Below, one piece after another: positions 9,442 through 19,696 of a DNA stretch of 64,000 nucleotides. The notes under the pieces were generated by a model that was not told the origin of the DNA, made no database searches, and saw nothing but the letters and a program-made list of their open reading frames with translations. The position numbers were made by a program, and so were the translations under genes. Each line of letters begins with the position of its first letter. Position 1 is the first letter of the stretch. Source of the stretch: Hyalangium ruber (GTDB lineage Bacteria > Myxococcota > Myxococcia > Myxococcales > Myxococcaceae); NCBI RefSeq assembly GCF_034259325.1, contig NZ_JAXIVS010000011.1, forward strand, positions 124,001 through 188,000, in the 5' to 3' direction.

Positions 9442-9932
9442 ACGGGGCTCCGGGGCTCGAGGAGGCGCTGGCGCAGCTTGGCAGCGACGGCGGCCGGGCA
9501 GAAGGCCGAGATGTCCTCCCCTCGCGAGAGGCGATCCTTCAGGGCGCTGCTGCTGACCTCCGCGAGGTGTGCCTCGGCGGGGAGGAAGAGGGTGGAGATG
9601 TCCGGAGCCAGGGCGCGGTTGGTCTGCGCCAGCTCCGTCTCGAACTGGGCGTCGGTGGCCCCGCGCACCCCACGCAGCAGGACACTGGCGCCGATGGCCC
9701 GCGCGTATTCGACGACGATGCCCTCCGTGCTGGCCACGGTGACGTTGGGGTGGAGCGCCACCACCTCCCGGAGCAACTCCACGCGCTCGGCCGCGGTGAG
9801 CAGGGTGCGCTTCTTCGGGTTGACGGCGACGACGACCACCACGTGGCCGAAGAGGCGCGCGGCTTGTCGGATGACGGAGAGGTGCCCGGCGGTGACCGGG
9901 TCGAAGCTGCCGGCGTAGACGGCGATGGTCAT
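9438..9932 (-). CDS. coaD: phosphopantetheine adenylyltransferase
   Basis: Fourth step of coenzyme A synthesis: ATP plus 4'-phosphopantetheine gives dephospho-CoA. 164 residues, the normal size. The nucleotidyltransferase motif GSFDPVTAGHLSVI carries T-x-G-H, and the C-terminal family signature is seen as SSSALKDRLSRG. The frame stays open far upstream, but the true ATG is 9932, which begins directly at the first strand (MTIAVYAGSF) and overlaps the upstream MFS stop by four bases. Confidence 0.96.
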   Translation of the reverse strand: MTIAVYAGSFDPVTAGHLSVIRQAARLFGHVVVVVAVNPKKRTLLTAAERVELLREVVALHPNVTVASTEGIVVEYARAIGASVLLRGVRGATDAQFETELAQTNRALAPDISTLFLPAEAHLAEVSSSALKDRLSRGEDISAFCPAAVAAKLRQRLLEPRSPV

Positions 9933-11140
9933 GATGACGCCTCCGGAGTGGCTCGGAGCGAATGCGCCCGAGTCGGGTGGAAGGTGAAGAGCACGTAGGC
10001 GGTACCCACGGCGCTCAGCGCGGCGGCCAGGAGGAAGTGCCCGGAGTACCCGATGGCCTCGGCGGAGAACCCGCTGACGGCGGCCGACAGGCCCGTGGCG
10101 ATGACGACGACCGAGGCCTGCACGGTGTAGTCGGCGCCTGCGTGCTCGGGGCGACACTCCTCCATCATCACCGTGAAGAGCGCAGCGGTGGCCATGCCGC
10201 TGGCCAGGTGCTCCACGCCACAGACGAGCGCGAGCACCGGCAGCGAGGCGCCCTTCGTGGCCAGCGCGTAGAGCAGCACGGCCCCGGTCTGGAGCGCCCC
10301 GAAGAGGATCAGCGCGCGCCGCCGCCCGAGTCGGTTCACCAGCGCGCCGCCCACCAGCGCGCCCGCGAGCCCCGCAGTGAAGCCGACGCCGCCGAGCATC
10401 CAGCCAATGTCCGTGAGGCTGAGCTTCGCGTCGGCGAGGAAGGTGCGCAGCATGCCCGTGGCGAGCGCCTCTCCGGCCTTGTAGAGCAGCAGCAGCACCA
10501 GCCACCCTCCCGCGCCTGGGCGCTGGAGCCACCACCTCAACCCCAGGCTCTGCGGTGCCGGAGGTGCGGAAGGGGGCTCGCGGTAGAGCAGGACGGGCAC
10601 GGTGGCCACGAGCAGCATGGCCCCAAGGCTCAGCAGGGTCGGGCGCCAGCCCGTGGCATCGAACACCACGAGCATCAGCCCGCCGCCAAGGATCATCCCC
10701 ACCCGGTAGGCCGCTACCTGGATGCCGTTGCCCAGGCCCATCTCCCGTGAGGTGAGCAGGTTCACGGCGAGCCCATCGGTGGCCACATCCTGGGTGGCCG
10801 CCAGCAGGTTCACGAGCAGCACGGCGGCGAGGAGTCCCTGGGTGCTCACGCCCTCGACAGGGACCGCGAGCAGCAGAAGGACACCTGCCGACAGCACCTG
10901 CAGCGGGAGGATGTACCCGCGCCGCCGGCCCAGGCGCTCCGAGCCGTACCGGTCCATATAAGGAGACCAGAGGAACTTGAGCGCCCAGGGCAGCGCGAGC
11001 AGGTGCGTCAGCCCGATGTCGGGCAGCGACATGCCCTGTTTGCGCAGCAGCACCGGCAGCGCCTGGGTGAAGAAGCCGAAGGGGAGCCCCTGCGAGAGGT
11101 AGAGGCTCGACAGCAGGCCGAGCTTCGTCGCGGTCTTCAT
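9929..11140 (-). CDS. AmpG-like MFS transporter
   Basis: 403 residues, about 12 hydrophobic segments. The N-terminus (LYLSQGLPFGFFTQALPVLL) and the loop DRYGSERLGRRRGYIL are typical of the AmpG/PAT branch of the major facilitator superfamily, which includes muropeptide (anhydro-MurNAc peptide) permeases. Located between a TetR regulator and coaD with four-base overlaps on both sides. Wall recycling is a plausible role but the substrate is not shown by sequence alone. Confidence 0.86.
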   Translation of the reverse strand: MKTATKLGLLSSLYLSQGLPFGFFTQALPVLLRKQGMSLPDIGLTHLLALPWALKFLWSPYMDRYGSERLGRRRGYILPLQVLSAGVLLLLAVPVEGVSTQGLLAAVLLVNLLAATQDVATDGLAVNLLTSREMGLGNGIQVAAYRVGMILGGGLMLVVFDATGWRPTLLSLGAMLLVATVPVLLYREPPSAPPAPQSLGLRWWLQRPGAGGWLVLLLLYKAGEALATGMLRTFLADAKLSLTDIGWMLGGVGFTAGLAGALVGGALVNRLGRRRALILFGALQTGAVLLYALATKGASLPVLALVCGVEHLASGMATAALFTVMMEECRPEHAGADYTVQASVVVIATGLSAAVSGFSAEAIGYSGHFLLAAALSAVGTAYVLFTFHPTRAHSLRATPEASS

Positions 11141-11745
11141 GCCTCCTCCGAGGGCTGGGCCCCGTCGAGCAGCCCCGCCGCCATGCGCTTCACCGTGCTC
11201 GCCGCCGAGCCCGGCGGCACCAGCCCCGGCACCGACGCGGAGAGCACGAAGTAGCCCTGGATGGCCGCGAAGAGCCCGGCGGCCACCGCCCGCGCCTTGC
11301 GCTTGCCCGTCACCGCGCCGACCAGCTCCTCCAACTGCTCGAGGTCCGACCGCACCGCCCGCTCATAGAGGGTGCGCACCTCGGGCTGCTGGATGGCCTC
11401 CGCGCTGATGGTGACCCAGCTCGCCACCGCGGCGGGATCCGCATCCGCTCCGGTGGCCAGGAAGGCATCCAGGAACGCCTCCACCCGGGCCCGAGCGTCG
11501 TCTCCCTTCACCCGCGCGAGCCGCGCCGCCACCCGCTCGCGCACGAGCGCGGAGAGCTGCTCCACCAGCGTCAGGAGGATCTCCTGCTTGTCCTTGAAGT
11601 GGTAATGCACCAGCCCGGGGCTCAGGCCCGCGGCCTTGGCGATCTCCGTCACCGAGGCGCGCTCGTAGCCCCGCTCGGCCATGACCCGCAGCAGCCCGGC
11701 GACGATCTGCTGGCGGCGCTCCTCGGTGTTGGATGGACGGCCCAT
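11137..11745 (-). CDS. TetR/AcrR family transcriptional regulator
   Basis: 202 residues. The N-terminal helix-turn-helix is clear (SVTEIAKAAGLSPGLVHYHF, residues about 31-50); the ligand-binding domain resembles the BetI-like C-terminal group. First gene of an operon with the AmpG-like carrier, coaD and an MBL hydrolase, joined by a four-base overlap. A palindrome 16 bases upstream of its ATG is the likely autoregulatory operator. Confidence 0.93.
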   Translation of the reverse strand: MGRPSNTEERRQQIVAGLLRVMAERGYERASVTEIAKAAGLSPGLVHYHFKDKQEILLTLVEQLSALVRERVAARLARVKGDDARARVEAFLDAFLATGADADPAAVASWVTISAEAIQQPEVRTLYERAVRSDLEQLEELVGAVTGKRKARAVAAGLFAAIQGYFVLSASVPGLVPPGSAASTVKRMAAGLLDGAQPSEEA

Positions 11746-11760
11746 CGGCTGGCCTCGTTT

Positions 11761-11778
11761 ATTGGTTGTTCGACCAAT
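11761..11778. promoter_or_regulatory. probable TetR operator
   Basis: Inverted repeat ATTGGTTGTTCGACCAAT, with perfect six-base arms, in an AT-rich island 16-33 bases upstream of the TetR-family start at 11745. TTGGT..ACCAA half sites are common for this regulator branch, so autoregulation is inferred. Confidence 0.6.
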
Positions 11779-11825
11779 TTATTAGCCAGCCGAGGCCGAG
11801 ATGTCAATGTCGAGCGAGCGGGGGC

Positions 11826-12362
11826 CTACAAGGTGATGAGGCTGCGCACCCGGTCGGCGCCCAGGCGCTTCGCGCCGTCCAGGAAGCCGAGCACCATGAG
11901 GAAACTGAAGCCCACCAGCTCTCCTCCCAGCTGCGTGGCGAGCTTCGCGGTGGCCTCGGCGGTGCCGCCCGTGGCCAGCACGTCGTCCACGATGAGCACC
12001 CGCTCACCCTTCAGCACGGCGTCCTGGTGCATCTCCAGCCCGTCGGCGCCGTACTCCAGCGAGTAGCGCTCGATGACGGTGCGGTGGGGCAGCTTGCCGG
12101 GCTTGCGCGCGGGGACGAAGCCCGCGTTGAGCGCCAGCGCCACGGGCGCGCCGAGGATGAAGCCGCGCGCCTCCACGCCCACCACCTTGGTGATGTGCTG
12201 GCCCCGGAAGGGCGCCGACATCGCGTTGATGACCCGGCCGAAGAGGATGGGGTCCGCGAGCATCGGGGTGATGTCCTTGAAGACGATGCCGGGGCGGGGA
12301 AAGTCCGGCACGTCGCGCAGCCGGGCCAGGACTTCATCAGCGAGGTGGATGTCGGCGTTCAT
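11826..12362 (-). CDS. apt: adenine phosphoribosyltransferase
   Basis: Purine salvage: adenine plus PRPP gives AMP. 178 residues, normal length. The N-terminus [15 protein letters not shown] and the PRPP-binding loop [16 protein letters not shown] are diagnostic. The frame continues far upstream but the ATG at 12362 starts the conserved domain and overlaps the stop of the upstream dehydrogenase by four bases, indicating coupled translation. Confidence 0.96.
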   Translation of the reverse strand: MNADIHLADEVLARLRDVPDFPRPGIVFKDITPMLADPILFGRVINAMSAPFRGQHITKVVGVEARGFILGAPVALALNAGFVPARKPGKLPHRTVIERYSLEYGADGLEMHQDAVLKGERVLIVDDVLATGGTAEATAKLATQLGGELVGFSFLMVLGFLDGAKRLGADRVRSLITL

Positions 12363-13345
12363 GGGAAGAGCTCCGGGTTGACGCAGTGGGGCGGGCGGCG
12401 CCCGTCCAGCGCGGCGAGCAGGTTGTCCACGGCCATGGAGGCCATGCGGCCGCGGGTGGCATGGCTCGCGCTGGCGATATGCGGGGCGAGCAGGACATTG
12501 GGAAGCTTCAGCAGCGGGCTGTCCATGGGCAGGGGCTCGGGCTCGGTGACGTCGAGCGCCGCGCCGCCCAGGCGTCCACCGGCGAGCGCTTCGGCGAGCG
12601 CGGCCTGATCCACCACGGTCCCCCGAGCGGTGTTGACGAGCATCGCGCCCGGCTTCATCGCGGCCAGCTCCGCGCGCCCCATCCAGTGCCGCGTCTCCGG
12701 CGTCAGCGGCACGTGGAGCGAGACGAAGTCCGACTCGGCGAGCAGCGTGGCCTTGTCCACCCGCCGCAGCCCCAGCACCGCCTCCAGCTCCGGCTTCGGG
12801 TGGCGGTTGACGTACAGCACCCGCATCCCGAATCCCCGCGCCCGCCGGGCCATCGCGGCGCCAATCGCGCCCAGGCCGACGATTCCGAGCGTGGCCCCAT
12901 GGATGTCCGCGCCCAGCAGCAGGGTAGGGGACCACGTCCGCCACTGGCCGGCCCGCACATACCCATCGGCCTCCGCCACCCTCCGCGCCAGGCCCATGAG
13001 CAGGGCGAAGGCGAAGTCCGCCGTCGTCTCCGTGAGGACCCCTGGCGTGTTGCCCACGGCGATCCGGCGGGCAGTGCATGCCGCTACATCGATGTTGTCG
13101 TACCCCACCGCCACGTTGCTGACCGCCCGCAGTGAGGGAGAAGCCTCCAGCAGGGGCGCGTCTACCCGGTCGGTGAGCAGGGTAATGAGCCCTTCCACTC
13201 CGCGTGCGAGTTCCAGCAGGGCCTCTCGGGGCGGGGGAAGCTCCTCCTCCCACACCCGGAGTTCCACGTGCTTGCTCAGTCGGCCGAGGGCCTCTCCAGG
13301 GAGCTGGCGGGTGACGAAGACGCGTGGTCGGACGTGGGGAGCCAT
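12359..13345 (-). CDS. D-2-hydroxyacid dehydrogenase (glyoxylate/hydroxypyruvate reductase type)
   Basis: 328 residues. NAD-binding motif [17 protein letters not shown], followed by the catalytic Arg (NTARGTVVD), Glu (DVTEPEPLP) and His (LAPHIASAS) of the family. The sequence resembles GyaR-like glyoxylate reductases; the exact 2-keto acid is uncertain. The ATG at 13345 ([14 protein letters not shown]) is chosen because everything upstream in the open frame lacks domain homology and lies antisense to the helicase gene. Coupled to apt. Confidence 0.9.
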   Translation of the reverse strand: MAPHVRPRVFVTRQLPGEALGRLSKHVELRVWEEELPPPREALLELARGVEGLITLLTDRVDAPLLEASPSLRAVSNVAVGYDNIDVAACTARRIAVGNTPGVLTETTADFAFALLMGLARRVAEADGYVRAGQWRTWSPTLLLGADIHGATLGIVGLGAIGAAMARRARGFGMRVLYVNRHPKPELEAVLGLRRVDKATLLAESDFVSLHVPLTPETRHWMGRAELAAMKPGAMLVNTARGTVVDQAALAEALAGGRLGGAALDVTEPEPLPMDSPLLKLPNVLLAPHIASASHATRGRMASMAVDNLLAALDGRRPPHCVNPELFP

Positions 13346-13489
13346 GGTGGGCGTTGATGATCTCACAGCCGCGAGCAGTCCAGGGGCAGTGTCTGCTCCG
13401 ATCTGAACGGGAGGCCGTAATCCCTTCGACGCGGCGAGCCATCTCTGTGGTATGCGAGGCAGTTCCCTTCGCCTGGGCATTCGCGACTC

Positions 13490-16400
13490 GTGCAATCTCC
13501 CGTCGACACCCGAGAATCTCTTCCCCCGCAGGACGGCTTGTGGCTGCGCGCCCTCAAGGCCGAAGTGCAGCCGACTACCTTCAAGAAGGGCCGCGAGTAC
13601 GCGGAGAGCCGCCGCGTCTTCGGACTCCAGCGTGAAGGCGACCGCATCCGCGCCCAGGTGGCCGGCTCCACCGGAGAGCGCTACGAGGTCATCCTCGAGC
13701 CCAAGGACGGCAAGCTCACCTCCACGTGCTCCTGCCCGTCCTGGAATACCTACGGGCCGCACTGCAAGCACGTGGTCGCCGCGGCGCTCATCTACGCCAC
13801 GCGCTTCCGTCCCCCTCCGCCGCCCGAGCCCAAGCGGCCGGTAGCGCCGCCCGAGCCCAAGCCCGAAGAGGCCCTCGCGGACGCCGTGGACGACGAGGTC
13901 CCCGTTCCGGAACTGCCGCCCTCGGCCGACCCGGTGAGCCTGCCGGCGCTGGCCAAGGTGGAGAGCTGGCTGGGCCTGTCCGCCCAGGCGGACTACGAGT
14001 TCTTCTATCGGCTGACGCCCTCCAGCACGGGCCCGAGCGGGCGCCACTGGGTGATGGACGTGCGCCGCAACGACGCCCAGATGAAGGGGCCCGTACACGT
14101 CAAGCGCCTGCTGCAGGCGGGCACGCGCATCGCTCCGGCCGACGAGCGCGTCTTCCTCATCCTCGCCAAGCACGAGCACCGCTACGACTCGCGCATCGTC
14201 CTCTCGGATGAGGACCTCGCGGACCTGTTGGATCTGCTGCGCCAGCGCCGCGTCATCTACCGGGGCACGGCGCTGATCTTCTCGGAGACGCCGTGTCGCC
14301 CGCAGATCCACCTCGAGTCTCGCGCGGACGGGGCCACCGCGCGCATCGAGCTGCTCTTCCCGGATGGGTCGAGCTTCCCGCTCAAGGATGTCATCCTCCT
14401 GGGAGGCAAGCGCACCTGGGTCATCCAGGCCCAGAACCTGTATGCGGTGGAGCCGGACTTCCCGCCGCGGCTGCTGCGCAAGTGGCTGTTGGAGCCGACG
14501 ATGTCCTTCCCGGCGCCCCAGCTCGATCGGGTGCTGACGTTCTTCGCCGCGCACCTGCCGCGCTTCCGCATGGCGTTCAAGGCGGACAACATCGACGTGG
14601 ACGAGTCGGTGGAGCCGCACTTCGTGCTCACCATGGAGGGCTCCCCCGAGCGCGTGAAGGTGCAGCTGGCCGCACGCTACGGGCAGACCACGGTGCCGGT
14701 GTCCCCGACCGCCAGCCACCTGGGCTACGCCAGCGGCGTGGGCAATGACAGCCGCAAGCTCTACCGGCGCCGCGAGGAGCTGGAGCGCGGCGCTGGCAAG
14801 CGCCTGACGGAGCTGGGCCTGCGCTTCGACGGTCAGGCCAATGCCTATGAGGCCAGCGGAGACTCCGCGCTCGAGTTCTGGGCGCGCGGGCTCGCCTCGT
14901 TGCCCCAGGAGTGGGAGCGCTTCGGCGTGCAGGCCCCCAAGGTGCGCCTGCGTCCCAAGCTCAAGCCGCGCGTGCGCGTGGGGATGAGCGGGGTGAGCTG
15001 GTTCGATCTCGACGCCGAGTTCGTCACCGATGATCAGGCGGTGGATCTGGGCGCGGTGCGCATGTGGCTGGAGTCGGGCCGGCGCTTCGTGCCCCTCAAG
15101 GACGGCAGCTTCGCGGAGGCGGACCCCGCCGAGATCAAGCGCGTGGCAGACATCCTGGAGGAGGCGGGCGCGATGCCGGGCCGCACGCGCACCCGGCTGC
15201 CGCTGCACCAGGGCGTGGCGCTGGACTTGCTCGCGGACCTGGGCGAGTTCACCGAGGTGGAGGCCAAGGCGCGGCAGGCGATGATGGAGCTGCGCGACAC
15301 CGCCGGCGTGCCCAAGATCTCCATGCCCGAGGGGCTCCAGGCCACGCTGCGCCACTACCAGGAAGGGGGCCTGTCCTGGCTCTGGTTCCTGCACCGGCAC
15401 GGCCTGTCCGGCATCCTCGCGGACGACATGGGTCTGGGAAAGACGATCCAGTCCCTGAGCCTGCTGCAGAAGGTGGCGAACGAAGAGGGCCGCAAGCCCT
15501 CGCTCGTGGTGGCCCCCACCAGCGTGCTCGCCAACTGGGAGCGCGAGGCCGAGCGCTTCACCCCGGGCCTCAAGGTCATGGTGTGGCACGGCCAGGACCG
15601 CAAGGAGCGCGCCGAGGACCTGAAGGACATGGACCTGGTGCTGACGTCCTACGCCCTGGTTCGGCGCGACCTGGATCAGCTCTCCCAGGTGGGCTTCCGC
15701 TACGTCATCCTCGACGAGGCGCAGAACATCAAGAACGCCGACAGCGCCACCGCGCAGGCGTGCAAGTCACTGCCCAGCGACACGCGCCTGGCGCTCACAG
15801 GTACCCCGCTGGAGAACCGCCTGAGCGAGCTGTGGAGCCTCTTCGACTTCCTCATGCCGGGCTTCCTGGGCAGCGCCGAGGGCTTCAGCGACCGCTACGA
15901 GCAGCCCATCCAGGTGGCCAACGACATCTCCGTGCGAGACCGGCTGCGCCGCCGCATCCAGCCCTTCATCTTGCGTCGCCTGAAGACAGAGGTGGCCAGC
16001 GACCTGCCGCCCAAGACGGAGAGCGTCGCCTGGTGCGAGATGGAGCCCGGCCAGGCCGCGCTCTACCGCGAGGTGCTGGACGAGAGCCGCCGCAAGGTCA
16101 GCGAGAGCATCGAGAAGGTGGGCTTCAAGCGCAGCCGCGTGTCGATCCTCGCCGCGCTGATGCGCCTGCGGCAGGTGTGCTGTGATCCGCGCCTGCTCAA
16201 GCTGCCGCCCAACACGCTGTTGCCGCCCAGCGCCAAGGTGGAGCGCTTCGGCCAGCTCGTGGACGACCTGGTGGCCGAGGGGCACCGCGCCCTCGTCTTC
16301 AGCCAGTTCACCGAGATGCTGGAGCTGCTCAAGGCCGAGGCCGACAAGCGGGGCCTGCAGTACCTCTATCTGGACGGCCGCACCAAGGACCGCATGGCCA

Positions 16401-16741
16401 AGGTGGATGACTTCAACCGCCCGGACGGTCCTCCGCTGTTCTTCATCAGCCTCAAGGCGGGCGGCACCGGCCTCAACCTCACCGCGGCCGACTACGTCAT
16501 CCACTTCGACCCGTGGTGGAACCCGGCCGTGGAGGACCAGGCCACGGACCGTACCCACCGCATCGGCCAGACCCGGGCCGTCATCAGCTACAAGCTGATT
16601 ACCCGCGGCACTGTCGAGGAGAAGATCCTCAGCCTCCAGAAGCGCAAGAAGGACCTCGCCGCCGGAGTGCTCGGCACGGAGGGGGACTTCGGTAAGTCCC
16701 TGACAGAACAGGACATTCAGGACCTGTTCAACGAGGGCTGA
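13490..16741 (+). CDS. SWIM zinc-finger SNF2-family DNA helicase/translocase
   Basis: 1083 residues. An N-terminal SWIM zinc finger (about 82-100, C-x-C-x(n)-C-x-H as [15 protein letters not shown]) is followed by a long middle region and a C-terminal SNF2 ATPase: motif [13 protein letters not shown] box (ILDEAQNIK), [13 protein letters not shown], and the helicase C motifs VFSQFTEML and TDRTHRIGQ. Such proteins are dsDNA-dependent translocases; the bacterial cellular role is poorly defined. GTG start at 13490. Upstream of recN but separated by 126 bases. Confidence 0.93.
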   Translation: MQSPVDTRESLPPQDGLWLRALKAEVQPTTFKKGREYAESRRVFGLQREGDRIRAQVAGSTGERYEVILEPKDGKLTSTCSCPSWNTYGPHCKHVVAAALIYATRFRPPPPPEPKRPVAPPEPKPEEALADAVDDEVPVPELPPSADPVSLPALAKVESWLGLSAQADYEFFYRLTPSSTGPSGRHWVMDVRRNDAQMKGPVHVKRLLQAGTRIAPADERVFLILAKHEHRYDSRIVLSDEDLADLLDLLRQRRVIYRGTALIFSETPCRPQIHLESRADGATARIELLFPDGSSFPLKDVILLGGKRTWVIQAQNLYAVEPDFPPRLLRKWLLEPTMSFPAPQLDRVLTFFAAHLPRFRMAFKADNIDVDESVEPHFVLTMEGSPERVKVQLAARYGQTTVPVSPTASHLGYASGVGNDSRKLYRRREELERGAGKRLTELGLRFDGQANAYEASGDSALEFWARGLASLPQEWERFGVQAPKVRLRPKLKPRVRVGMSGVSWFDLDAEFVTDDQAVDLGAVRMWLESGRRFVPLKDGSFAEADPAEIKRVADILEEAGAMPGRTRTRLPLHQGVALDLLADLGEFTEVEAKARQAMMELRDTAGVPKISMPEGLQATLRHYQEGGLSWLWFLHRHGLSGILADDMGLGKTIQSLSLLQKVANEEGRKPSLVVAPTSVLANWEREAERFTPGLKVMVWHGQDRKERAEDLKDMDLVLTSYALVRRDLDQLSQVGFRYVILDEAQNIKNADSATAQACKSLPSDTRLALTGTPLENRLSELWSLFDFLMPGFLGSAEGFSDRYEQPIQVANDISVRDRLRRRIQPFILRRLKTEVASDLPPKTESVAWCEMEPGQAALYREVLDESRRKVSESIEKVGFKRSRVSILAALMRLRQVCCDPRLLKLPPNTLLPPSAKVERFGQLVDDLVAEGHRALVFSQFTEMLELLKAEADKRGLQYLYLDGRTKDRMAKVDDFNRPDGPPLFFISLKAGGTGLNLTAADYVIHFDPWWNPAVEDQATDRTHRIGQTRAVISYKLITRGTVEEKILSLQKRKKDLAAGVLGTEGDFGKSLTEQDIQDLFNEG

Positions 16742-16866
16742 GCCCGCCGCGTCGCCTCCTCTCCCACCCGTCCGGCAGGCGTGGCCTGCACGGAACGCCT
16801 GTGCAGTGCCCGCAATACCTGCTAGGGTGTTCAGTGTCGTAGCCAGAAGCGGACATCGGAGGGCGT

Positions 16867-18609
16867 GTGCTGCTGGGACTTCGGATCTCGAACGTCGCGG
16901 TGATTGAAGAGGTGGAGGTTGCATTCGGGGCGGGGCTGACCGTGCTCACGGGAGAGACCGGAGCCGGAAAGTCCATCCTCGTGGACGCACTGGGGCTGCT
17001 GTTGGGCAGCCGGGCGGATGCGGATGTCATCCGGGCGGGTTGTGACGAGGCCGCCGTGGAGGGCGTGTTCGCGTGCAGTCCGGCGCTGGCCGCGCGCCTG
17101 GAAGAGCTGGGGCTGCCGGCGCTGGGCGAGGAGGTGCTGGTGCGCCGGGTGCTGGGGCGCAACGGGCGTGGCAAGGCGTACGTGAACGGCTCGCTGGTGA
17201 CGGTGGGGGTGCTCTCCCGGCTCACGCGAGGGCTGGTGGACATCGCCGGCCAGCACGAGCACGTGAGCCTCTTCGACTCGAGCCTCCACCGCACGCTGCT
17301 GGACCGCTATGGCGAGCTGGGCGAGGCCCTGGCCACGTACGGTCAGCACTACGCCCGCGTCCGCGAGGTGGAGGAGCGGATGGAGTCGCTGGGCGGCGAC
17401 GAGGCCCGGGTGCGCGAGCGCGCCGAGTTCCTGCGCTTCCAACTGGAAGAGATCAACCGCCTGGCTCCGGAGCCGGGCGAGGACGTGAAGCTGGACGTGG
17501 AGCGGCGCCGGCTGGGCAGCGCGGAGAAGCTCAAGCGCCAGGCGTCCGAGGCCGAGTTGCTCATCGCCGGGGACGAGAGCTCCGTTCTGGAGACGGTGGG
17601 GCGGGCCCTGGGACTGCTCAACGACGCGGCGCGGTGTGACGCGACGCTGGCGCCCATCGTCCAGTCGCTGGGCTCGGCGGTGGCGGAGATCGAGGAGTCG
17701 CAGCGGCGGCTCAACCGCTACACGGAAGGGCTCGAGTCGGACCCCTCGCGGCTGGCGGAGGTGGAGGAGCGCCTGGACGCCATCAAGCGGCTGTGCCGCA
17801 AGCACGGCACCGCCCTGGACGGCGTGCTCAAGAAGCGTGGGGAGCTGGAGGTCGAGCTGTCCACGCTGGAGAACCGCAAGGAGATCCTCGAGGGGCTCGC
17901 CAAGGAGCGGCAGGTGGCCCAGGCCCGGGCGAGAGAGAGTGCTACAGGCCTGTCGCGCGCCCGCGCTGCCTGTGCGGGGGAGTTCTCGCTCCAGGTGCGG
18001 GAGGGGCTGGCGGGGCTGGCCCTGGGCAAGGCCGCCTTCGAGGTGCGCGTCACCCCGGGGGAGACGCTGCGGCCCGAGGGCATCGACGAGGTGGAGTTCT
18101 TCTTCAGCGCCAACCCTGGCGAGCCTCCGCGCCCGCTGGCCAAGGTGGCCTCCGGCGGCGAGGCGAGCCGGCTGCTGCTGGCGCTCAAGCGAGCGCTCGC
18201 CGATAGCGACGGGTGCGGCTGTTACGTACTGGACGAGGCGGATTCGGGTGTGAGCGGGGCCATCGCGGACGTGGTGGGCCGGATGATCAAGGAGGTCAGT
18301 GGCCACCGGCAGGTGCTCTGCATCACCCACCTTCCCCAGGTGGCCGCCTATGCGGACGCTCACCTGCTCATCCGCAAGGGGCTCAAGGGGGAGCGTACCG
18401 TCTCCGAGGTGGTTCCCCTGGCCGCGGGGGCCGAGCGGACGCAGGAGCTTGCCCGCATGCTCTCGGGGGTGGAGGTGACGCGCGAGGCCCTGGGGGCGGC
18501 GGAGGCCCTGGTGCGGTCGGCGAACCGGGCGCTGGGGTCCACGCCCCGTCCCAGGCGGGTGTCGACGCCTGGCGGTGGGGCACGGGGGCGGCTTCGACGG
18601 AGCGCCTGA
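16867..18609 (+). CDS. recN: DNA repair protein RecN
   Basis: SMC-like ATPase of double-strand break repair. 580 residues (E. coli 553). The N-terminus MLLGLRISNVAVIEEVEV and Walker A GETGAGKS (about 29-36) are diagnostic, a coiled-coil middle follows, then the ABC signature region KVASGGEASRLLLALK and Walker B CYVLDEADSGVSG. Starts with GTG at 16867. The C-terminus has a short basic tail (TPRPRRVSTPGG). Confidence 0.96.
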   Translation: MLLGLRISNVAVIEEVEVAFGAGLTVLTGETGAGKSILVDALGLLLGSRADADVIRAGCDEAAVEGVFACSPALAARLEELGLPALGEEVLVRRVLGRNGRGKAYVNGSLVTVGVLSRLTRGLVDIAGQHEHVSLFDSSLHRTLLDRYGELGEALATYGQHYARVREVEERMESLGGDEARVRERAEFLRFQLEEINRLAPEPGEDVKLDVERRRLGSAEKLKRQASEAELLIAGDESSVLETVGRALGLLNDAARCDATLAPIVQSLGSAVAEIEESQRRLNRYTEGLESDPSRLAEVEERLDAIKRLCRKHGTALDGVLKKRGELEVELSTLENRKEILEGLAKERQVAQARARESATGLSRARAACAGEFSLQVREGLAGLALGKAAFEVRVTPGETLRPEGIDEVEFFFSANPGEPPRPLAKVASGGEASRLLLALKRALADSDGCGCYVLDEADSGVSGAIADVVGRMIKEVSGHRQVLCITHLPQVAAYADAHLLIRKGLKGERTVSEVVPLAAGAERTQELARMLSGVEVTREALGAAEALVRSANRALGSTPRPRRVSTPGGGARGRLRRSA

Positions 18610-18669
18610 TTCGGGTCGGAAGATCCGCGTCCTTGCCCCGCTCCAAGTCGTCACATAGCATCCGGCACC

Positions 18670-19467
18670 GTGTCCAAAACCGCAGGACAGAGCGCTGCAC
18701 CTCGACTGAAGGTCGTCTCGGCTGGTCAGACCGACGTCGGTCGTAAGCGCAACCACAACGAGGACAGCTTCCTCATTGACGATGAGCTGCAGCTCTACGT
18801 CGTGGCGGACGGCATGGGAGGCCACGCCGGTGGTGGTACGGCCTCCCGCATTGCCGTGGAGACCATCGACAAGGAGATGCGCCGCGCTCGCGAGAGCCGG
18901 GACAACCCGTTCATCTCCACCTCCAACCTTCAGGACTCCCTGATTCCTGAGGCGCTGCGCAACGCGGTGGAGAAGGCCTGCCTGGCCATCTACACCGCCG
19001 CCCAGGAAGACCCACGCCTCTCCGGCATGGGCACCACCGTCATCTCCCTGGTGGTGAAGGATGACCAGGCCTTCTTCGCCCACGTGGGTGACAGCCGCGC
19101 CTACCTCGTGCGCGGCGAGCTCATCCAGCAGATCAGCGAGGACCACTCGCTGGTCAACGAGCAGATCAAGGCGGGGATGATCACCCCCGAGGAAGCCAAG
19201 CACTCGCGCTACAAGAACATCATCACCCGCTCGGTGGGCTTCGAAGAGGAAGTCCAGGTGGACGTGATGGGAGTGCTCACCGAGCCCAACGATGTCTTCA
19301 TGCTGTGCTCGGACGGCCTGGCCAACATGCTCGAGGATCGGGAGATCCACGAGCTGGTCCTCAATACGCCCGATGTCGCGGACATGCCGAAGAAGCTCAT
19401 CGACATGGCCAATGACCGGGGCGGTGACGACAACATCACCGTCATCCTTGTGAAAGTTCAGGCGTGA
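18670..19467 (+). CDS. PP2C-family Ser/Thr protein phosphatase (Stp1/PrpC-like)
   Basis: 265 residues. All metal-binding motifs are present: RNHNEDSFLID, ADGMGGHAGGG, GMGTTVIS, HVGDSRAYL, the flap region EDHSLVNEQIKAGMITPEEA, LCSDGLANML and GGDDNITVILV. A segment of about 25 residues (RRARESRDNPFISTS region) is longer than in the shortest bacterial relatives. It should reverse phosphorylation by Hanks-type kinases, which are numerous in myxobacteria. Starts with GTG. Confidence 0.95.
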   Translation: MSKTAGQSAAPRLKVVSAGQTDVGRKRNHNEDSFLIDDELQLYVVADGMGGHAGGGTASRIAVETIDKEMRRARESRDNPFISTSNLQDSLIPEALRNAVEKACLAIYTAAQEDPRLSGMGTTVISLVVKDDQAFFAHVGDSRAYLVRGELIQQISEDHSLVNEQIKAGMITPEEAKHSRYKNIITRSVGFEEEVQVDVMGVLTEPNDVFMLCSDGLANMLEDREIHELVLNTPDVADMPKKLIDMANDRGGDDNITVILVKVQA

Positions 19468-19475
19468 CGGATCTT

Positions 19476-19507
19476 CCGACCCCTGCGGAACCCGGTGTAG
19501 GGGTCGG
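19476..19507 (+). terminator. stem-loop after the PP2C gene
   Basis: Perfect nine-base arms CCGACCCCT and AGGGGTCGG around a 14-base loop, starting eight bases after the phosphatase stop. No T-run follows, so it may be a Rho-assisted terminator or an mRNA 3'-end stabiliser. Confidence 0.5.
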
Positions 19508-19520
19508 CGGTCTGTTCACC

Positions 19521-19550
19521 TTGACACTCAAGAAACGCAGATGCTAGCTG
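19521..19550 (+). promoter_or_regulatory. candidate sigma-70 promoter for the M23 peptidase gene
   Basis: Perfect -35 TTGACA at 19521-19526 and a weak -10 TAGCTG at 19545-19550 (18-base spacing), in the only intergenic gap before the peptidase gene. Myxobacterial -10 elements are often poor matches, so this stays tentative. Confidence 0.35.
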
Positions 19551-19696
19551 CGCAAACTGTTCCAGCAGCGGCGAAATGCCGCTGAGGGACGGACTCGCGG
19601 GAGTGGGTAAGGGCGGGCAGGTGTGATGCGGGAGGGGAAGACTTAGCTTTCCGCGCCGTAGAGCCCATGCCGAAAGCGTAAACAGGGGAGTTGTTC

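Noticed and set aside
9933-10535. Extension of the coaD frame into the MFS gene
   Set aside because: No CoaD homology before MTIAVYAGSF; the region is an alternate frame of the carrier gene.
12363-15589. Long upstream extensions of the apt and dehydrogenase frames
   Set aside because: They run antisense to the SWIM/SNF2 helicase; the true starts coincide with the conserved N-termini and four-base overlaps.
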